Notes under the pieces: generated by a model
Told to the model about the DNA's origin: nothing
Seen by the model: only the letters and a program-made list of their open reading frames with translations
Databases searched by the model: none
Made by a program: the position numbers and the translations under genes
Source: Eustoma russellianum
Lineage: Eukaryota > Streptophyta > Magnoliopsida > Gentianales > Gentianaceae
Assembly (NCBI GenBank): GCA_036186865.1
Contig: AP025066.1
Coordinates: 14,290,504-14,354,503 of the forward strand
Direction of reading: 5' to 3'
Length of the DNA: 64,000 nt
Shown here: positions 44,281 through 57,665 of the stretch, one piece after another
Numbering within the stretch: the first letter of the stretch is position 1
Layout of the letters: every line of letters begins with the position of its first letter

Positions 44281-45490
44281 GATGCGTTTAGGGTTGGGAC
44301 ATTGATTAGCAAAATGACCTTTTCCTAAGCATTTAAAACATTAAATATCACGAGTCTTAAAATTAGGCGTACCTTCCACCTTGGCTTTACCTTTATCAGT
44401 GATTGGAAGCTTTAGACGATTTTGGATATTTTGGGTTGATTTTCCTTGGAATCCACGGCCTTGACCTTGTTGTGGACGGAAAGGCGTCCTAGGCTGTGTT
44501 CTAGGAAAACTCAAAGGATTAGTCCGAAAAGAAGGGTTAGAAGTTTTTACCTTCAATTGTCTTTCCACTTTCTCAGCAATGTGAACCATAGAAGCCAGAT
44601 CAGAGTAAGGTGTAAGTTCCACCTTAAATGCGATTTCTTTGTTCAAACCAGCTAGAAATCTAGCCATTGTGGCTTCCTCAGCTTCTTCTATGTTAGCCCT
44701 GGTAAGCAGATGTTCTAATTCTTTATAAAATTCATCAACAGATCTATTACCTTGAGAAAGTTGTTGCAATTTCTGGAAAATGCTTCTTTCATAGGAAGGA
44801 GATATGAATCTCTTCATCATCTCTTGTTTCAGCTCGGACCAAGTAACAACAGGGGCCTGTCTTGTTCTTCTCCTGGTGTTCTTCAATTGTTCCCACCAGA
44901 GTAAAGCATAATCTACAAATTCAAAAGTTGCATACCGCACTTCGGCCAATTCAGAATAGTTAGTGCAAAAATACATATGATCTACTTTTGTTTCCCATTG
45001 CAGATATGTTTCAGGATCACTTTTTCCTTGGAAGGGGGTATTGTCAGTTTAGTAGTAATGAACTCTTCTTCAAGATGTTCATCCCTATCAGGCTGACGTT
45101 CATCATATCGTTCTTCCGGATAGTGTTCTTCATTGTACTCAGGGAGATAATCAAATCTCTCCTCAAAAGAAATGTTCCTACGACCACCGTTACTACCTCG
45201 ACCTCTACCTCTACCTCTAAGGATGTGACTTTTCTACGTTCAACATGAGACTCATTACCATAAGAGGTGCCTTCTTGAAAAGGTATACTAGGTTCCTTTT
45301 GATCTGAGGTTGGCTTTTCTACTTTGCTTATCTTTTGTTTGTTATCCTCTATGTCACTTCTCATTAAACCAAACTGATTAACAAGGAAAGTGAGTGTTTG
45401 TTGTATATTCTCTAGGGTAACAGGGACTGGAGATGGGACAGGAGTAGATGGGGACGGGGATGGTGCATTATCTTTCTGTTGGGGACCCAT
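44281..45490 (-). pseudogene. gag: E5 gag, two lesions
   Basis: Starts MGPQQKDNAPSPSPSTPVPS, a Pro/Ser-rich N-terminus, at 45490. In the Arg-Gly repeat at about 45190-45240 the frame shifts; the shifted frame reads RGRGRGR, as expected for Gag. The core YSELAEVRYATFEFVDYALL, SVDEFYKELEHLLTRANIEE and EATMARFLAGLNKEI is in frame from 44976. TAA at 44343-44341 replaces the Gln codon just before the CCHC knuckle (CFKCLGKGHFANQC), which is still encoded downstream in the same frame. Gag forms the particle and binds RNA. Confidence 0.85.
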
Positions 45491-47262
45491 GATTCAGAAA
45501 ACAATCTCAAAAGCCAATTAAAATATTGACAAGATGCAAATACTCTACTTTATGTTGACAATTGTTCAAAACAGCAATTTGGACTATTTCTCCTAAGGAT
45601 TCAAGAAAATCACAGAAGTCAAATTGTTGTTCTGGCTGAATGAAATCTACGGGGTTGTTTAAGACAATCCCTCAATTTACTTTACAGCATATGCAATTAT
45701 CAATTGAAGTAAAGTGAAAGTAAAAGCACACAAACAAAGTCTCAGCAAAGGTTTGCTTTAGAAACTTTCAATATTTCAAAACTACAACACTTTGGTTCTT
45801 TTGGGCACTTTCTTTCTTTTGAGCTTTGCGCAGGAATTTCCCTTTTTCAATGTTCAACTTTGGGCTTTTCCTCACTTTCTTTCTTGTGCAATTCTCTCTT
45901 GTCTTGCCTCTTACTTGTTGACAAATATTGGCTTTTCTCTCGTGTATTTCTCAATCAAGCTTAATTTTCTTTCTTTGGGAGGGGTTTGCTTGATTGTTGT
46001 GAGACTACTCCTCACGGCCTACATGAGTCATTGCTCACGGTCTTCAATTGCACAAGGTTTGTTGTATTTGAAATTTGAAAGTTTCTCGTACACAACACGG
46101 CTAAGCACTATGTAGTGAGAAATCAATTCACAATTACAACAAGTTCAAATTAAATATAGTGCAAGGTAAGTTCAGAAATTGATCTAAAACAACAATTGGA
46201 TAGCTCTTTAACAGTGTGGGGCTTAAACAATTCCTAACTTCCAGGATGTATCTAAGTCCAACAAGTTGTTTGAAACAATTGAAATCAACAAAAAGATATA
46301 GCTATTAGCATTCACCAAGATTTCAAATGAGCTTTAAAGAGTTGTTCTAAATACACGGTTTGGGCAATTGTCCTTTTTTCTTTTTTCTTGTTTTTGATGC
46401 AAATGATCTAACTAATCTTAAGATTGCTAAATGCAACTTAGTTGTTTCTAAATGCAATTATAAGGGCTGATTACTCTAACAACTAATGGAAATCAGTTTT
46501 GATGCAAACAAGCTAACTTGTTTTGTTTTGTTTTTAAGTTATCTATTCTACTTGTTTTTGTTTTGGTTTTCGTTTGTATGATGCAATCAGTTTCTAAACT
46601 AGATGATACTAGATGCAAGTCTTTGTATTCTACTTAACACACGTATATCAACTAGAAACTAGGCAGCAAACATAGTTAACTAAAACTACTTTTTTTGTTC
46701 TTAGTTTTCGGTTTCTCTTGTACTAAACTAAACAACCAACTAAACCTTTAAACTATGTTGCAAACTAGTCTAACTAAGCTAAATAAGGCAGCAACTAAAA
46801 CGTCTAAAACAGTTTGCACACAACTACTAAAAACAGATTTTAACAACTTGATTACAAACTAAACTATCAACTAATCTATTTTTGTGTTCAAAGTTTTCTG
46901 TTTTAAGGACTCAACTAAACTACCATTTAAACTTCTAGATTAAGACCTAATGAACATTGTCTAAGCTAGATTGACCAAAAAAACAACAAGTTACACACGG
47001 TTTTAATCTAAACTACACAAACGGATTCTAACAACACTTAAGTCTAGCCTAAGTTCTTTTTGTGGTGTTTTCGGTTTTTGCTACTTAAACTAACTTACCA
47101 AACTGATTGTAAACTAACTAATAAAAACTTTAAAACATAAACTAACTACCTAAATAAACAGGTTCTAAATGGACATAAAAACAGTTTACTACACATGGTT
47201 TTGGGCAGCATCATTCATATGCAAGTTTAAACAATGTAAACATGAATAGAAGACTAACCAAA
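45491..47262 (-). other. E5 leader, about 1.8 kb
   Basis: Non-coding. The part at about 46380-47200 is dominated by AAACTAA, CTAAACT and TTTTTGTT-like words, a low-complexity stretch. No gene is supported. Confidence 0.7.
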
Positions 47263-47274
47263 GCTCTGATACCA
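47263..47274 (-). other. E5 primer-binding site
   Basis: GCTCTGATACCA on the plus strand, i.e. TGGTATCAGAGC, an exact match to the initiator Met-tRNA complement, two bases from the 5' LTR. Confidence 0.95.
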
Positions 47275-47276
47275 AT

Positions 47277-48464
47277 TGATGAGCCAAATAAAGGCTAGAA
47301 AACCTTTCCATGACTTTGTCTTCTATTCCAAACTGATTTGAACCTCGGCTATGGCAAAGAACATCACAATAACACCCCTTGAACTGTAACCGTTTGTCCT
47401 TGGCTCAATTCATGCCAACACCTCTTCCTCTTTGGCATTCCAACACATCTAAAACCTCATTGAGACCCTAAGATGCTGTAAACTAAAAATAAAGTAAATA
47501 CTAACAAGTTATAGGCTATGAACTTGAAAGAAAACCGTTTAGTGGTTCAAACTTCAACTAGAAAAGTTGAGAATTCCTTAAAGGAAATTTTGATTGAAAT
47601 ATGTTTGAATTGTGGTTGTTTTTATATTCAGGTTCCTAACCTACTTATAACAAACGAAAATTACAAAGGGTACAAGGTTTAAAATACAAAGTACAAGACT
47701 AGAAAGAACATGCTTGCTTTTGAACAATTTTGGTTCCAAGAAAGCTGGTTGCTTTGCCGTGCATTCTTGGTTGTTTTCAGCCTTCTTTCTTGATCAATTG
47801 TGATTGGATAATACTTTGAGCAGCTTGCTTTGAATTGCCTTTGATTGGTTGTAAGTTTGGCTTTGAATTTTCAAAGGAATAAGCCTTAACCAACCGTCCT
47901 CTTCAAGGAGTTTGATTGGATCAATTTTTGTGCAGCTTGCTTGCTTGTCTTCAACTTGTTTTTGATTGGTTTGAACATTTGCAAGACTTCTTCCAATTGG
48001 TTCAAGCTTTGAGCAGCTTGTCCATCCTTGTTTGCGTGGAGAACAATTCTTGAATTTGACATGAGTGCTTGTCACCTCCTTGCTTGTAAGCTACTTGCTT
48101 ATCACCTCCTTGCTTGAACAAAAATTCAGGTTCTAATTGCATTTTCAAGCTAAGTACGTGTACCTGAAAAACAAGGCAATAATACAACACAAACTATCCT
48201 AAAACAAGGTTAACCAACCAACAATATTAAAAAGAACAACTAAAGATATGTACAACATGTTTTTGATACAATTAGATCAAAGCTTGTATCATATAAACCC
48301 AATGGACATCATATTTGCTTGGTTCATCCTCTTCATGCCTATAAAGAAATGATTCAACACAATGCAACAACTTCTTAGCCATACTCCTTGTTATGGGACC
48401 TGTACGGGGCAGTGAGGTGTCATCATCAGTGTTTGTATCCACAAGGTTAGGCTGTAGCTCATCA
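47277..48464 (-). repeat. E5 5' LTR
   Basis: 1188 bp, pair of 39596-40783. Confidence 0.95.
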
Positions 48465-50958
48465 TAATGGATTTGCTTTAAACTTTTTTTTGGTTTTTCT
48501 CAGACCTTCGACACGTTTTTCATCCGCTGGAAAGGATAGGATAGAGTCTAAACATGTCGGTTAAGTTCTAAGAGTCTTAAAGGTGACGAAGTTGCATTTG
48601 CTGATTTTAAGTCCCAATGGGTTTTCGTGCAAACTTATGTTGAAGGACCATAATTAGTTTCCAATATTGACGTCCAAAAGGAATAGGTAAGAGCATGTGA
48701 AGTGTGTGGGCTGACCAAAGTGCTTCAATGTCTCGTGCTTCAGAATCACCGTTTTGAGCTTAAATAAGATTTTAGGGTATGCATAGCTTTGGTTTGGGCA
48801 TTGATTTTCCTTAAACTTTTTTTGGTGTTTCCTAGACCTTCGACACGGTTTGTATTTGCTTTAAAGGATAAGATAGAGTCTAAACAGGTCGGTTAAATTT
48901 TAAGAGTCCTACACGTGACGGAATTGCATTTGTTGATTTGAAGTCCAAAATGGGTTTTTCTGTAGAATTTTGTTGAAGAACCACAATGGGTTACCAATAT
49001 TGAGGTCCAAAAGGCATAGGTAAGAGCATGGGAAGGGGGTGCGCTAACTAAAGTGCTTCAACGTACTTTGTACTTCAGAATTACTGATTTAAGCTTAAAT
49101 GAAGATTTTTGTATGCATAGCCTTGCATTGGGAATTGATTTGGCTTAAAGTTTTTTTGTGTTTCTCAGACCTTTGACACGTTTTTCATCCACTGGAGAGG
49201 ATAGGATAGAGTCTGAACATGTCGGTTAAGTTCTAAGAGTCCTAAAATGATGAAATTGTATTCGCCGATTTGAAGTCCAAATGGGTTTTTCTGCAAAATT
49301 TTTTTGACGGACCATAATGGGTCACCATTATTAAGCTCCAAAAGCATAGGTAAGAGCATGGGATGTGGGTGGTTTGACCAAAGTGCTTCAGCATGGTTCA
49401 TGCTTCAGAATCATCGTTTTGAGCTTAAAGGAAGATTTTAGGATATGCATAGCCTTGCTTTGGGCATTGATGTGCTTTAAAATTTCTTTTTCGTTTTTCT
49501 CAGACATTCTATGTGTTTTTCATCCGTTGGAAAGGATAGGACAGAGTCTAAACATGTCGGTTAAGTTCAAAGAGCCCTAAACATGACGAAATTGCATTTG
49601 GCGATTTGAATTCCAAATGGGTTTTTCTGCAAAACTTTTGTTGAAGGAAAACAATGGGTTACCAGTATTGAGGTCCAAAAAATATAGGTAAGAGCATGTG
49701 AAGTGTGTGGGCTGACCAAAGTGCTTCAACGTGCTTCGTGCTTCAAAATCAACGTTTTGAGCTTAAATGAAGATTTTAGGGTATGCATAGCATTGCTTTG
49801 GGCATTGTTTTGCTTTAAACTTTTGTTTTTGGTGTTTCTCAGATCTTCGACACGTTTTTCATTCGCTGGAAAGGATAGGATAGATTCTAAACATGTCGGT
49901 TAAGTTTTAAGAGTCCTACATGTGACGAAATTGCATTTGCCAATTTGATGTCCAAAATGGGTTTTTCTGGAAAATTTTGTTGAAGGACCACAATGGGTTA
50001 CCAATACTGACGTCCAAAAGGCATAGGTAAGATCATGGGAAATGTGTGGGTGGATCAAAGTGCTTCAAGGTGCTTCGTGCTTCAGAATTACTCTTTTGAG
50101 CTTAATGAAGATTATAGAGTATGCATAGCCTTGCTTTGGGAATTGATTTGATTTACACTTTTTTTTTGGTTTTTCTCAGAACTTCGACACATTTTTCATC
50201 CGCTGGAAAGGATAGGATAGAGTCTAAACATGTTGGTTAAGTTCTAAGAGTCATACGCGTGACGAAATCGCATTTGCCGATTTGAAATCAAAAATGAGTT
50301 TTTTTTGGAAATTTTATTTGAAGGACCACAGTGGGTTACCAATATGACGTCCAAAAGGCGTAGGTTAGAGCATGGGAAGTGTGTGGGCGGATCAAAGTGC
50401 TTCAACGTGCTTCGTGCTTCAGAATTACTGCTTTGAGCTTAAATGAAGATTTTAGGGTATGCTAGCCTTTCTTTGGGCATTGATTTGCTTTAAACTTATT
50501 TTTGGTGTTTCTGAGACCTTCGACACGTTTTTCATCCGCTGGAAAGGATACGATAGAGTCTAAACATGTCGGTTAAGTTCTAAGAGTTCTAAACATGACG
50601 AAATTGCATTAGCTGATTTGAAGTCCAAAATGGGTTTTTCTGCAAAATTTTGTTGAAAAACCACAATAGGTTACCAATATTGAGGTCCAAAACGCATAGG
50701 TAAGAGCATGGGAAGGGGGTGCGCTAACCAAAGTGCTTCAACGTGCGTCGTGCTTCAGAATTACTGTTTTGAGCTTAAATGAAGATTTTGGTATGCATAG
50801 ACTTGCTTTGGGAATTGATTTCCCTTAAGGTATTTTTGGTGTTTCTCAGAAATTTGACAAGTTTTTCATCCGCTGGAGAGGATAGGATAGAGTCTGAACA
50901 TGTCGATTAAGTTCTAAAAGTCCTAAACATGATGAAATTGTATTTGCCGATTTGAAGT
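48465..50958. repeat. Satellite block 3
   Basis: About 7.5 monomers. It begins with the E5 TSD copy TAATG (48465-48469), continuing GATTTGCTTTAAAC. The part from about 48950 to 50958 is nearly identical to 60684-62692. It ends at the E6 target GAAGT. No gene. Confidence 0.95.
50954..50958. repeat. E6 left target-site duplication (GAAGT)
   Basis: GAAGT before the left LTR; exact copy at 60198-60202. Confidence 0.95.
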
Positions 50959-52269
50959 TGATGAGGCTCAAGATCCTCCTCATGATAATCTTGCACAAGG
51001 ACCCTCCAACGAGACACGTAGGGGTCCCTTTACAAGAGGCCAAGCGAGACGACTAGGTTTTGACACTGGTGCTTTCTTGACAAGGCATGTACAAGAGATG
51101 CCAGCACATGGTGGACAGCATTGGATGCTCATCATTGAGGCTGTGACTTGATTATCCTTGAGTCTATTGATGTAAGGGTTGGTGGGAATGCAGGATGGTC
51201 ATTTCATGCGTTGTCACCGTAATATCGAGTCTAGTTGTTTGTGTTTTCTTTGTTTTGGATCTAGTATATTCTATAGCGTCTTTTAATATTTGTTTCTAGT
51301 GCTAATGGCTGTGTTTGAGTGTTTTCTAAGGTGACAAGGCTAAATAAGGAAGGTGGCTTGAAGAGTCCCTATCTTTCAAGAAGGCAGCCGGACACCAGTC
51401 GGTATTTTGGATGCCCAGATTGGAGTACCAATCCAATTGTGTTCAAACTACTTGGAGGTTTTAGATAACTCAATTTGGAAGGATTTTTATGCTTTGCACT
51501 TTTCTTAATTCGGGCTATAAGATGGACTAAAATCAGATGCAAGTTGGGAGTCCAGAATAGAAAGTACTGAAGTTCATTGAAGGATACCTAGTTTTTGGAA
51601 GCCCGTATCTCTGTCAAGAAGAGTCCAAATGAGGTTATTCAAAAGCCGAAATTCAAGAGAATTTCATGAGCTACAACTTTAATGAAGAGTGCAAACCCTA
51701 ATTCGGCGTCTAGAAGCAGATATAAGTCAACAACCGACAGGATGTATTCCAGGACTAGATTTTAGAGATTTGGATTATGAAATCTTCCTTGATTAGCTTT
51801 GACTTGTCTTTTATGTAGATTTGATTTAGATTGAAAGGTAATAATGGAAGACTTTGATTTATCATTTATCTTTTAGGAATAGCCAAAATATAGCTTTATA
51901 TAAGGTAGGAAATGTAGCAAGAGAAAACAGTTTTTTCAGACTTTGAATTTCAGGTTTCATACCAAATTTTTTGGTAATTTTGTGCTTGCAACCTGGGTTG
52001 CTTGGAGTGTTTTCCTTTGGTTTTCATAAACTAAAAATCAAGGCTAGATGCAATCAAGGTTTGAGCAAACCTAGTTGGTGAATCACAATCCAAGGATACG
52101 GAACGACGTATTGGGTTGGGAGATTCGAATTGCTCGACGTAGACGTTGTTGATTTCTCTTGTCCAAGAAGGTGGTGTTTGCGCCATTGTCCCACACAAGG
52201 GTTGATCAAAGGTGTCTTTTGGAGTTGAAAGAAGCGGTCGTTATTTTCATACGATCCAAGATCATATCA
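50959..52269 (+). repeat. E6 5' LTR
   Basis: 1311 bp. Candidate TATA box TATATAA at 51897-51903. The first 98 bp equal the 3' LTR part that encodes the end of pol. Confidence 0.95.
51897..51903 (+). promoter_or_regulatory. Candidate TATA box of E6 5' LTR
   Basis: TATATAAGG, conserved at 59824-59830 in the 3' LTR; expected core promoter. Confidence 0.55.
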
Positions 52270-52272
52270 AAG

Positions 52273-52284
52273 TGGTATCAGAGC
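52273..52284 (+). other. E6 primer-binding site
   Basis: TGGTATCAGAGC, exact initiator Met-tRNA complement, three bases after the LTR. Confidence 0.95.
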
Positions 52285-54114
52285 AAAGGTTTCTTCTTTA
52301 CAACTCGCGTATCGTTAACGTTCTTGTGTTTTGTCGTTGTTTTCTTCCTCCTATCCAAAAGTTTGTTCCCACCTCCATTCTTTTTTGTCTCAATTGCAGT
52401 TGCATTGTCTAAAAAAAAAGGAGCATATCCTTACAGAAAAGAAAAAAATCTCGTTTGTTCAACAAAACCAAAAAAAAACAAAAAGAAAGATCACAATCAA
52501 TGAATTTTATTTTCGTTCAAGCCACTGTTACTAAGCACGCTGAAGGAACTGCCTAGAACCTTTACTTTCCTTTTGCTTCATTCACACTATACCTACTCAG
52601 CTGTATTTAAAAAAAAGAGACAAAAACAAAGTCCAAAATTTTGTGCGCATGTACTGTCTACAGCAAAATCCAACGTATGCCTTTTTTTATAGCTGAATAC
52701 GTGAGTCAAACACAAAAAGGCAAGTATGTGTGGTGGAGGAAAAAAAGCAACGTGGACTGAAGCAAAAAAAATAATCAAAAGTCAGCCATTTTCATTCAAA
52801 AAGTTCATATCTTTTGGTTCTTTTTTTCCTTACTGACTCATCCATTCTCATGCAAGCGTGAGTATTCCATACTACTTTTTTTTGTTTTGTCTGGTTCTTT
52901 TTTCTTGTTATTTGATTCGTGAATCATCTTCAGCTTATTTAAAAGAATATATATTCAGAAAGTTGGGTTACATTATCTTCATGCACTGGGGCAGAAAGCG
53001 AAACTCTAATACAAAAGTTTGGACCTTGCAAATATTTTGTGCTCTTAACATCTCTAGATCAAATTTTTACACACACTTGAAAATAGGTTCATTGTGTTAA
53101 GGTCTATATTCAGCCATAACATATAAAACTAGTCCATTGCTTGAAAGTGCTACCTAGTGTCACACGTAAATCTTGTTGCTAACGAAGCTTTTGGTTGGTC
53201 TTAGACTTGTGTGACTTGATTGCATTGTTGCTTGGTTTGTGTTGTAATTTGTTTGTATCCAAGGCTGTTTTGCAACCATGAGACACGACACCCTTCATAT
53301 ATAAAAGGACCCGTCTTTCAAGCTAACAAGTCACCAAAAAAAACCTTGTTTGGTGAGGGAAAAAAAACTGTTTTGTCTTTCTTTTAGAACCGTGCCTCTA
53401 AAGAGCATTGGACACCAAGAAAACACTCTTAAACTCCAATCAAGGGCTGAATATTGTGTGAAATAGATTTGGTATTGTGTTCTTAGAGCAAAAAGAAAAG
53501 GCAGTGCACGAAAAAAAAACAGTGCAAAAAAAAAAGAAGTGCAAGAAGGAGAGTGACCAAGGTTGTTCTCAAATTATTTGCAAATTGAGTTTCATAAAAG
53601 CTCAACAAGATCTGCCCTTTGAGGCCACAAAATACATCACATTTTCATTGCCTTACACTTGGATACTTGATTGTTGCACTTGAATCAACAACTTGTAATT
53701 AACTTGCATAAGGATAAGGTTAACTAAAGATTGCCCAGGGCAACCCTTAGTTTTCTTTGGCTCAACCTTTGACATAATTTTTGGTCTCATTTTCCTTGAT
53801 TCTTAGGAGGTTAAGTGTGTTAAATTGTCTTGTTCTTGGCTTAATACCTTTGCTTGGTAGTTGCTGAAATTTGGGTGACACATTGGAGAAAAGGGCGCAA
53901 TTGATCATCGAATTGTGTTAGCCACTTGAGGAGCTTGCTTTGGTTGTATCTAGCCCAAGATTGATCGGGGAAAGCACCAACTTGAGTGACTATACAAGAG
54001 CGAGAGAGGAACATACACATTGATTTTGATTTTCACTAACGTAACGAAATCTCTTTTGTCTTTGTGTTAGTTTTCCTTTTTCTTGTTTTCTTTATTTCAT
54101 TTTAGGAGAAAAAT
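52285..54114 (+). other. E6 leader, about 1.8 kb
   Basis: Non-coding leader rich in A and T tracts. Segments are shared with the E3 leader (53030-53265) and the E0 leader (about 53725-53815). No supported gene. Confidence 0.75.
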
Positions 54115-55305
54115 ATGTCGTCAACCAATGCCGTGGCAGAGGAGACGAGGGTTGAAGTGTCTCTTGAAAAGGTGTTGGAGAAGCTACAAGAAATCTCTAA
54201 CAAGGTTGAGGAGTTGGACCGAAGGACTTCCAGCCAAAACTCGGCACACGCGCATTTACAAAGCCATAGACAAACCTCGCATGGAGGAGAGGCCAGAGGA
54301 TCCGTTGCCATGGGAAGCCGAGGACGGTCAGATCGAGGGAAAGCGCCCATGAGACATCGTGAGCCGAGAGAAGAATATCCACCATAAGAGTTTTACGAGG
54401 AAGAGATAGATGAGGCGCATGCTTGGCCCCAAGGCCGAGTGCAAGCAAGGAGAGCGCCACCGCAAGAGGATGATTTTCTCAAAACCAAGATGAACATTCC
54501 TTCTTTTTATGGTAAGAGTGATCCCGAAGCATACCTTGAGTGGGAGAAGAAGGTCGATCTTATTTATTCATGCACCAACTACTCTGAATGGCAAAAGGTA
54601 CGTTATGCTAGCATTGAATTCATGGAATATGCATTAATTTGGTGGGATCAAATTCAAAATATAAGAAGAAGAACCATGAGAGATCCGATTTCCACCTGGG
54701 ATGAAATGAAATACGAAATGAGAAAAAAATTATTCCTGAGTCATATGAACGTACTTTACGTCAAAGATTGCAGGGACTCACACAGGGGTCTAAAAGTGTT
54801 GATGAATATTTTAAAGAACTTGAAATCTTAATGATAAGAACCAACACAATAGAACCCGAGGAGGCAACTATGGCGCGATTTTTAGGAGGACTAAACAGGG
54901 AGATTGGCTTCCAGCTTGAGCTTACGAACTACGTGGATCTGGACTCTATGGTACACAAAGCTCAACGGATCGAAAGACAGTTAAAGGTACGTTCTTCTGC
55001 TAGTGGTTACGGTTTTAGAACTAATGTGTCTTCTTCCACTAGAATACAGCCTAGGTTGAATCCTAATGGGGGATATAGTCGGCCAAACATAACCACGCCT
55101 ACCCGAGGACCAAGTCAAGCTCCAAGCAAGATGAATCCCTCTCCAGCGGGAGGTGACAAAGGAAAGAATAGGGCGGGAGAGAGTAAGACAGGAAAACCAA
55201 CCCCTAGATTCTGGGATATTCAGTGCTTCAAATGCCAAGGTAGGGGCCATTATGCGAGAGAATGCCCTAATCCTAAGAAGATCATGTACCTAGACGATAC
55301 GCAAG
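54115..55305 (+). pseudogene. gag: E6 gag, broken
   Basis: ATG at 54115 (MSSTNAVAEETRVEVSLEKV) with a probable coiled coil (EKVLEKLQEISNKVEELDRR). TAA at 54385-54387 interrupts; the same frame resumes through FLKTKMNIPSFYGKSDPEAY and YALIWWDQIQNIRRRT. A frameshift at about 54735 moves the rest (QGLTQGSKSVDEYFKELEIL, EATMARFLGGLNREI) to another frame. The CCHC knuckle CFKCQGRGHYAREC is at about 55225-55270. Gag is followed without a stop by the acidic linker and protease. Confidence 0.88.
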
Positions 55306-56521
55306 AGTACTACACTGATGAAAGTGAGGAGGAAAAACTTAAGTCCGAGGAGGAAGATGAAGTGGTCAGTGAAGAAGAGATCAAGGAAGAAGAGGGCGCC
55401 TACAAGGACTTCTTAGTGATCAAAAAAATCTTGAGCGCCCATGTAAAGGAAGAAGAAGAGGCCCTACAGCGAGAGAACATCTTCCACATTCACTGCACGG
55501 TGAAAGGTAAGTGTTGTACCTTGATTATTGATAGCGGATCTTGTGCTAATGTTGCTAGCGTAGAACTTGTTAGGAAACTTGATCTGCCTTTGATTGATCA
55601 CCCCCACCCGTATAGGCTATCTTGGTTGAATGATTGTGGAGAATTAAGTGTGTCCAAACAAGTTATGCTTTCCTTTTCTATTGGCGGTTACAAAGATGAG
55701 ATTTTATGTGATGTTGTACCTATGCATGCTAGTCATATCATTCTAGGTAGGCCATGGCAGTTTGACAAACATGTTACTTATGATGGTCGTCTCAATGTCT
55801 ATCCATTTAAGTTTAACAACAAGATGTTCAAACTTCATGCATTGCCACCGCACAAAGTTTTGAGGATCACCAAAGAAGAAACAAAACTCAGAATGATCCA
55901 AGGGAAAGAGTGGCCGAAAGGAGGTTCTTGGAGGACCTCAAGAAGGGAAAGAGGAGCCAAGGAGAAAGCTCCAAGGCCTCCACAAAGGGCACCAGGCCCG
56001 CGGACATGACCCCCACACCCCCATCCCCTTCACTCCTTACTCATCCACCCACAAAACACGCTTTCTTTGCGAAGCCTAGTGAAGTTACCAATGCATTGCA
56101 TTCCCAGAAGATTGTTTATGTGTTTTTGTTTAAAGAGAGCGTTGACTTCCTATTTTCTAGGGATGACTTACCGACTTCTTTACCCAGTGGTGTTGTGACC
56201 TTACTAGAGGAGTATTCCAATTTGTTTCCCGATGAAGAACCCCTAGGACTACCCCCACTGCGAGGTATTGAACACCAAATAGATTTCATTCCAGGGGCCA
56301 CACTTCCTAATAGGCCAGCCTATAGGGCAAACCCCGAGGAAATGAAGGAAATTCAGAGACAGATAGAGGAGCTTTTGAGTAAGGGCAAGATAAGAGAGAG
56401 TATGAGCCCATGTGCTGTACCCGTGATAGTAGTCCCTAAGAAAGACGGAAGCTGGCGAATGTGTGTGGATTGTAGAGCCATCAATAAAATCACAGTGAAG
56501 TATAGGTACTCAATCGACTAG
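55306..56521 (+). pseudogene. pol: E6 protease and RT N-terminus, frameshifted
   Basis: The acidic linker (EEEDEVVSEEEIKEEEG) leads to the protease (LIIDSGSCANVAS, Asp codon 55530-55532; SHIILGRPWQFD). A frameshift at about 55900 follows HKVLRITKEE. The next frame gives FFAKPSEVTNALHSQKIVYV, GIEHQIDFIPG and the RT start PVIVVPKKDGSWRMCVDCRA. It stops at 56519-56521 because about four bases are missing from the PIPR codons after VKYRY. Confidence 0.85.
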
Positions 56522-56526
56522 ATGAT

Positions 56527-57582
56527 ATGCTCGACATGTTGCATGGTGCTAGGTACTTTAATAAGATTGACCTTAAGAGTGGCTATTTTCAAGTGAGGAT
56601 AAAGGAGGGAGATGAGTGGAAAACGGCTTTCAAAACAAAATTTGGATTGTACGAGTGGTTAGTGATGCCGTTTGGTTTAACTAATGCACCCAGTACATTC
56701 ATGAGGTTGACGAATGAAGTTTTGAGAGCTTTCATTGGCAAGTTTGTCGTAGTGTACTTCGACGACATCCTGATTTATTCTAGGCACTTGCTAGACCATC
56801 TTGACCATCTAAAAGCAGTTTTTGACACGCTTAGGAAACAACAACTGTTTGCCAATTTTAAAAAGTGTTCTTTTTGTATGGAGAAGGTTGTGTTCCTAGG
56901 ATTCGTAGTGAGTGCTTCAGGGATAGAAATGGACTAGGATAAGGTGAAATCCATCATAGAATGGCCCACTCCCAAAACCGTGGGAGAGGTTAGGAGCTTC
57001 CATGGTCTGGCAAGCTTCTACCGACGTTTTGTGAAGGACTTCTCTACAATAGCCGCACCACTAAACGAGATTGTCAAGAAGGATGTTGGGTTCCATTGGG
57101 GAGAAGCTCAACAAAAGGCTTTTGACGAATTGAAGGTCAGACTCACATCAGCTCCCATCTTACGATTACCTAACTTTGAAGAGACTTTTGAGATTGAGTG
57201 CGATGCTAGCGGGGTTGGGATAGGAGCCGTTCTTACACAAGGAAAGAAGCCTATTGCATACTTTAGTGAAAAGTTAAAAGGTGCGTCATTGAATTATTCC
57301 ACTTATGACAAAGCATTGTATGCATTAGTGCAGTCTTTGCAAACTTGGCAGCATTACTTGCAACCTAAGGAATTTGTGATCCACACTGATCATGAGAGCC
57401 TTAAGTACCTTAAAAGCCAAGGAAAATTGAATAAGAGGCATGCGAAGTGGGTAGAGTTCATTGAGCAATTTCCTTATGTCATTAGATACAAGCAAGGTAA
57501 GGATAACATTGTGGCAGATGCATTGTCGAGAAGATACACTTTAATCACTAAGTTGGCGTCACATTTGCTTGGGTTTGGTTAA
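56527..57582 (+). pseudogene. pol: E6 RT core and RNase H, one nonsense codon
   Basis: RT core LDDMLDMLHGARYFNKIDLK, FGLTNAPSTFM and the active site VVYFDDILIYS (DD codons 56761-56766) are intact, unlike E5. TAG at 56935-56937 replaces the Gln of EMDQEKV. The thumb and RNase H (FEIECDASGVGIGAVLTQ; HTDHESLKYL; ADALSRRYTLI) continue in the same frame to 57582, where a 1-base shift before LVKEMYK ends it. Confidence 0.88.
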
Positions 57583-57665
57583 GGAAATGTACAAGGATGA
57601 TATTAATTTTGGATCTATTTACGATGCATGTCTTGAGTCACCTTTCGGTAAGTTCTATTTGCATG

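Larger units (their letters stand above)
39596..48464 (-). mobile_element. E5: Ty3/gypsy element, near complete (CRM-like?)
   Basis: 8,869 bp on the minus strand. LTRs of 1188 bp (48464-47277 as 5', 40783-39596 as 3') differ by about 20 substitutions and two indels by eye. TSD TAATG, canonical Met-tRNA PBS and PPT are present. Gag then PR-RT-RH-INT is the gypsy order. Pol continues through the PPT into the 3' LTR and I see no chromodomain. That layout is known for CRM-clade centromeric elements; clade assignment is inference. Confidence 0.9.

Noticed and set aside
52159..52534. Overlapping short frames at the E6 LTR/leader junction
   Set aside because: Cross the LTR end and PBS and overlap each other; non-coding leader.
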